From: Spirulina sp. CCY15215
Lineage (GTDB): Bacteria > Cyanobacteriota > Cyanobacteriia > Cyanobacteriales > Spirulinaceae
Assembly: GCF_016888125.1 (NCBI RefSeq)
Contig: NZ_JACSWA010000404.1
Location: 1-35,061 of the forward strand
Length of the DNA stretch: 35,061 nucleotides
Direction of reading: 5' to 3'
The notes below the pieces were generated by a model. That model saw only the letters and a list, made by a program, of their open reading frames with translations, did not search any database and was not told where the DNA came from. The position numbers and the translations under genes were made by a program. Shown one piece after another: positions 33,156 to 35,061 of the stretch; the first letter of the stretch is position 1; every line of letters begins with the position of its first letter.

Positions 33156-34322
33156 TTAAGGATCGATTTGCTGATAAAATTCTAACTTATTATTCTTGAT
33201 TTGTAAGATCGCCAAACTTTTCACCGGATCGCCACTTCCCTCGTAAGAAATACTTCCCGTTGCACCTTGGTAATTTTTCAGATGAGCCAGTCCCTCGCGA
33301 ATGGATTCGGGATCGGCTTTTCCTTGTTTCTGGGCGATCTCTAAAATCAGATTAACGGCATCATAAGTTAAGGCAGCATGACTATTAACGGGTTCTTGAT
33401 AAGTTTTATGGTATTCTTCAAGAAAGTGTTTATTTTCAGGATTGGGCAAATCCACCGTCCAAACTTCTGCCAGAAATGCACCTTCAAGGTCGGTATAACT
33501 TTCTTCTAATAAAGACCCCCAAGAATCACCACCAATTAAAGTAACATTTAAACCCAGTTCTTTAATTTGTTTCGCTTGTTTTGCGACCTCTTCTGCATAG
33601 TTGGGCAAAAAGATTAATTCTGCTTTACTTTCGCGAATTTTTGTTAAGAGAACTTGAAAGTCTTGAACATCTGTGGTATAATTCTCAAAAGCAACAACTT
33701 GCGCTCCTAAACCTTCAAATTCTTGTTTAAAAATAGTGGCTAAATCTCGACTATAATCGTTAGCAACATCATAAAGAACTGCTGCTTTAGTTATCTTTAA
33801 ATCTTGTGCTGAAAAACGGGCGATCGCCTTTCCTTGGAGTGCATCGGTATAAATAACCCGAAAAACATATTCTTTATTTGCTGTCGTTTGGGGATTAGTT
33901 GATTTTGTACTAATCATGGGGATTTTAGCGCGTTCGGCGACTTCGGCAGCAGGAATAGCGCTACGACTGCGAGGGGGTCCAACAATAGCAATAACTTTTT
34001 CTTGATTAATTAATTCATTCGTAACCGCAGCCGCTTCATCGGGATTGTCGCGATCGTCTTTAATAATTAAAGAGACTTGATATTTTTTGCCGTCAATTTC
34101 TAAACCACCCTTTTCATTGATAGGTTGAATGGCTAATTTTGCGCCGCGTTCCGTAGGATTTCCAGTCGTTTCTGCGGCATCACCATTAAAAGGGGCAATT
34201 AAACCAATGCGAATTTCCGATGATTCTGGAACGGTTTGAGTGCAAGTTGCCAGTAGAATAACCACTAAGCAACTCAGAGAAATGAAGGCTAAGGATTTTT
34301 TGTATTTAAAGAAATTAAACAT
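33156..34322 (-). CDS. Leucine-binding-like ABC substrate-binding lipoprotein (copy 1)
   Basis: A 388-residue paralogue of the following gene, 29 bases upstream of it on the same strand, so the pair is probably one transcript. It has a lipoprotein signal (SLSCLVVILLATCTQ, lipobox LATC), then IRIGLIAPFNGDAAETTGNPTERGAKLAIQPINE, DDRDNPDEAAAVTNELI, VFRVIYTDALQGKAIARF and AELIFLPNYAEEVAKQAKQIKELG. It shares domain order and length with the second copy, but the signal peptide and several loops differ, so the duplication is not very recent. Start ATG. Transport partners are absent from the window. Confidence 0.92.
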   Translation of the reverse strand: MFNFFKYKKSLAFISLSCLVVILLATCTQTVPESSEIRIGLIAPFNGDAAETTGNPTERGAKLAIQPINEKGGLEIDGKKYQVSLIIKDDRDNPDEAAAVTNELINQEKVIAIVGPPRSRSAIPAAEVAERAKIPMISTKSTNPQTTANKEYVFRVIYTDALQGKAIARFSAQDLKITKAAVLYDVANDYSRDLATIFKQEFEGLGAQVVAFENYTTDVQDFQVLLTKIRESKAELIFLPNYAEEVAKQAKQIKELGLNVTLIGGDSWGSLLEESYTDLEGAFLAEVWTVDLPNPENKHFLEEYHKTYQEPVNSHAALTYDAVNLILEIAQKQGKADPESIREGLAHLKNYQGATGSISYEGSGDPVKSLAILQIKNNKLEFYQQIDP

Positions 34323-34495
34323 GAGTCTTTGTGATATGGCTTTGTCGCGCTCACGCGATCGCGCTGAGGACTAATTACAGCTTACTACATTAAATAAGAA
34401 TTTATCTCGCACTCAAGAATTGTAACAAAGATATATCTACATAATTGCGATCGCCAAATCTAAAACAGATCAATAAATATCCGGTGTGGGTTAAT

Positions 34496-34717
34496 TTAAA
34501 CTTCAAATAAAGAACGAGGTAAGTCAGACTGTCGAATGATTGAGGCTAAAGTCCCAATTTTAACTTCTGAATAATTCGGGATAACAACCGAAATTGTCGC
34601 ATTCTCAATTTGTTTCTGCATGATAATATGGCTTCCTTTTTGTCGAATTTCAACAAAGCCATTATTTTGTAAAATCTTGCAAATTTGCTTTGCCGATAAA
34701 ACTCGTAGTTTACCCAA
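34496..34717 (-). CDS. hicA: HicA-type toxin
   Basis: A 73-residue HicA-family protein, a translation-blocking mRNA interferase with a double-stranded-RNA-binding-like fold. The family pattern is visible: KQICKILQNNGFVEIRQKGSHIIMQK, with catalytic His30 after GS, then ISVVIPNYSEVKIGTLASIIRQSDL. The start is TTG (34717) and overlaps the hicB end by eight bases, so translation is coupled. In this pair the antitoxin comes first, opposite to the classical hicAB order but common in related systems. Confidence 0.9.
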   Translation of the reverse strand: MGKLRVLSAKQICKILQNNGFVEIRQKGSHIIMQKQIENATISVVIPNYSEVKIGTLASIIRQSDLPRSLFEV

Positions 34718-34937
34718 CAGATACCTCTAAATTAGAGATCAAAATTTCATTTTTAAGGCGATTTTGAATTTCTGAAGGAGAAGCAATTTCAAGGAAAAGT
34801 TCTACTGCTTCAAGTAAGTTGGCTTTAGCTTGTTCGATAGTATCTCCTTGACTCGCAATATCTAATTCTGGGCAAAGAGAGACATATCCATTGTCTTCTC
34901 GTTCGAGGATAGCTGTAAATTGGTATTTTTTTGGCAT
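34710..34937 (-). CDS. hicB: HicB-type antitoxin (short form)
   Basis: A 75-residue HicB-like antitoxin with the partial RNase-H-like fold: YQFTAILEREDNGYVSLCPELDIASQGDTIEQAKANLLEAVELFLE is typical. It ends without a DNA-binding domain (no ribbon-helix-helix or helix-turn-helix after the fold), so autoregulation through this protein is uncertain. The ATG at 34937 has a good Shine-Dalgarno, AAGGAG on the minus strand (34946-34951), eight bases upstream. The end of an IS200/IS605-type element lies only about 28 bases upstream of the start, so the normal promoter may be missing or replaced. Confidence 0.92.
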   Translation of the reverse strand: MPKKYQFTAILEREDNGYVSLCPELDIASQGDTIEQAKANLLEAVELFLEIASPSEIQNRLKNEILISNLEVSVG

Positions 34938-34964
34938 TGCGATCGCTCCTTAGATTCTTTAAGT

Positions 34965-35042
34965 TTGACCCTCCCCGCTCTAAAGAGACGGGGATTCGGA
35001 AGCAGTCCAGTAATGGACTCTTACAGGCGTGGTCAAAACGCC
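34965..35042 (-). ncRNA. Probable omega-RNA scaffold of TnpB
   Basis: Three stem-loops in the right end: GGCGT...ACGCC (35026-35042), AGTCCA-GTAA-TGGACT (35004-35019) and CCCCGCTC-TAAA-GAGACGGGG (34973-34993, one bulged base). In IS200/IS605 elements the right end is transcribed as omega-RNA, which guides TnpB; the guide is the flanking sequence just past the element end, here 34945-34964 next to hicB. The element is truncated by the window, so the scaffold may be longer. Confidence 0.6.
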
Positions 35043-35060
35043 GCTACTGACTCCTTTAAG
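34980..35060 (-). CDS. tnpB: C-terminal end of TnpB (partial at window edge)
   Basis: The minus-strand frame is open from the window edge to a TAG at 34980-34982, which lies inside the terminal hairpin. It gives 26 codons ending PVRVHYWTASESPSL. A TnpB stop in or beside the terminal stem and a tail ending ES-P-S-L are common in cyanobacterial TnpB, and the reading frame overlaps the omega-RNA as expected. Only the tail is visible, so the assignment rests on position and pattern. TnpB is an RNA-guided nuclease and the ancestor of Cas12. Confidence 0.5.
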   Translation of the reverse strand, partial: LKGVSSGVLTTPVRVHYWTASESPSL

Positions 35061-35061
35061 A

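Larger units (their letters stand above)
34965..35061 (-). mobile_element. Right end of an IS200/IS605-type (tnpB) element
   Basis: Read on the minus strand the sequence ends with a stem CCCCGTCTCTTTAGAGCGGGG and then GAGGGTCAA, closely resembling the right ends of IS200/IS605 elements such as ISDra2 (stem with TTTAG, then GAGGTTCAA). Three hairpins are present within 75 bases. The element continues beyond the window edge on the right. The exact cut position is uncertain by a few bases. These elements insert without target duplications, so none is expected. Confidence 0.75.

Noticed and set aside
34440-34500. A second insertion-sequence end downstream of hicA
   Set aside because: No hairpin or terminal motif matching the right-hand element was found.

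Overview
This is a cyanobacterial chromosome segment. The HIP1 octamer GCGATCGC and its core GCGATCG recur in genes and spacers throughout. Several genes are typical of the phylum: a CCB1-like cytochrome b6f cofactor-assembly protein, TMEM14, CbiT, Uma2-family proteins and PAS/GAF/HAMP-linked class III cyclases. The style (many signalling genes, heptamer tandem repeats, an IS200/IS605 end) suggests a filamentous or large-genome Oscillatoriales-like strain, but the sequence does not fix the genus.

Layout. 1-296: hairpin repeats and the leader of tkt (transketolase), which ends at a strong terminator. 2.4-5.6 kb, minus strand: a conserved hypothetical gene and a type IIA topoisomerase A subunit of ParC type. 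5.7-7.1 kb: a single-domain response regulator converging on a secreted TPR protein, with a bidirectional terminator between them. 7.4-10.3 kb: a MacA-like adaptor and a MacB/FtsX-like permease separated by about 20 copies of a 7-bp repeat, with no ATPase gene. 10.3-13.0 kb: quinone oxidoreductase, cbiT and cdsA.

13.1-19.2 kb, plus strand, is the most unusual part. A 1130-residue protein combines a disordered repeat-rich N-terminus, helical repeats, a roadblock-like domain, one membrane segment, two BON domains and an OmpA peptidoglycan-binding domain. It is followed by a Ras-like small GTPase and a PAS-PAS-GAF class III cyclase with adenylate-type residues. I propose that these form a GTPase-controlled envelope or second-messenger module.

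19.2-25.9 kb, mostly minus strand: ksgA/rsmA, a TMEM14 protein, a small conserved plus-strand gene, a Uma2 protein, a CCB1-like protein, an M28 peptidase, ribE and ftsH. 26.2-26.9 kb: a Panacea-domain (PanA-like) antitoxin whose toxin slot holds only a 25-codon ORF, and a 36-codon one-helix ORF. 26.9-34.3 kb: an OmpR-type regulator, gltX, nadC, a second adenylate-type cyclase (Cache-HAMP), and two tandem lipoprotein substrate-binding proteins with no permease genes. 34.5-35.06 kb: a hicB-hicA toxin-antitoxin pair, and directly upstream of it the right end of an IS200/IS605-type element. That end carries the C-terminal codons of a tnpB and a probable omega-RNA pointing into hicB.

A family of heptamer repeats (sense GTTGATA or GTGGATA) sits at the 3' ends of three unrelated genes (the adaptor, ribE and gltX), always in the same orientation as the gene. 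In gltX it supplies the last codons and the stop.
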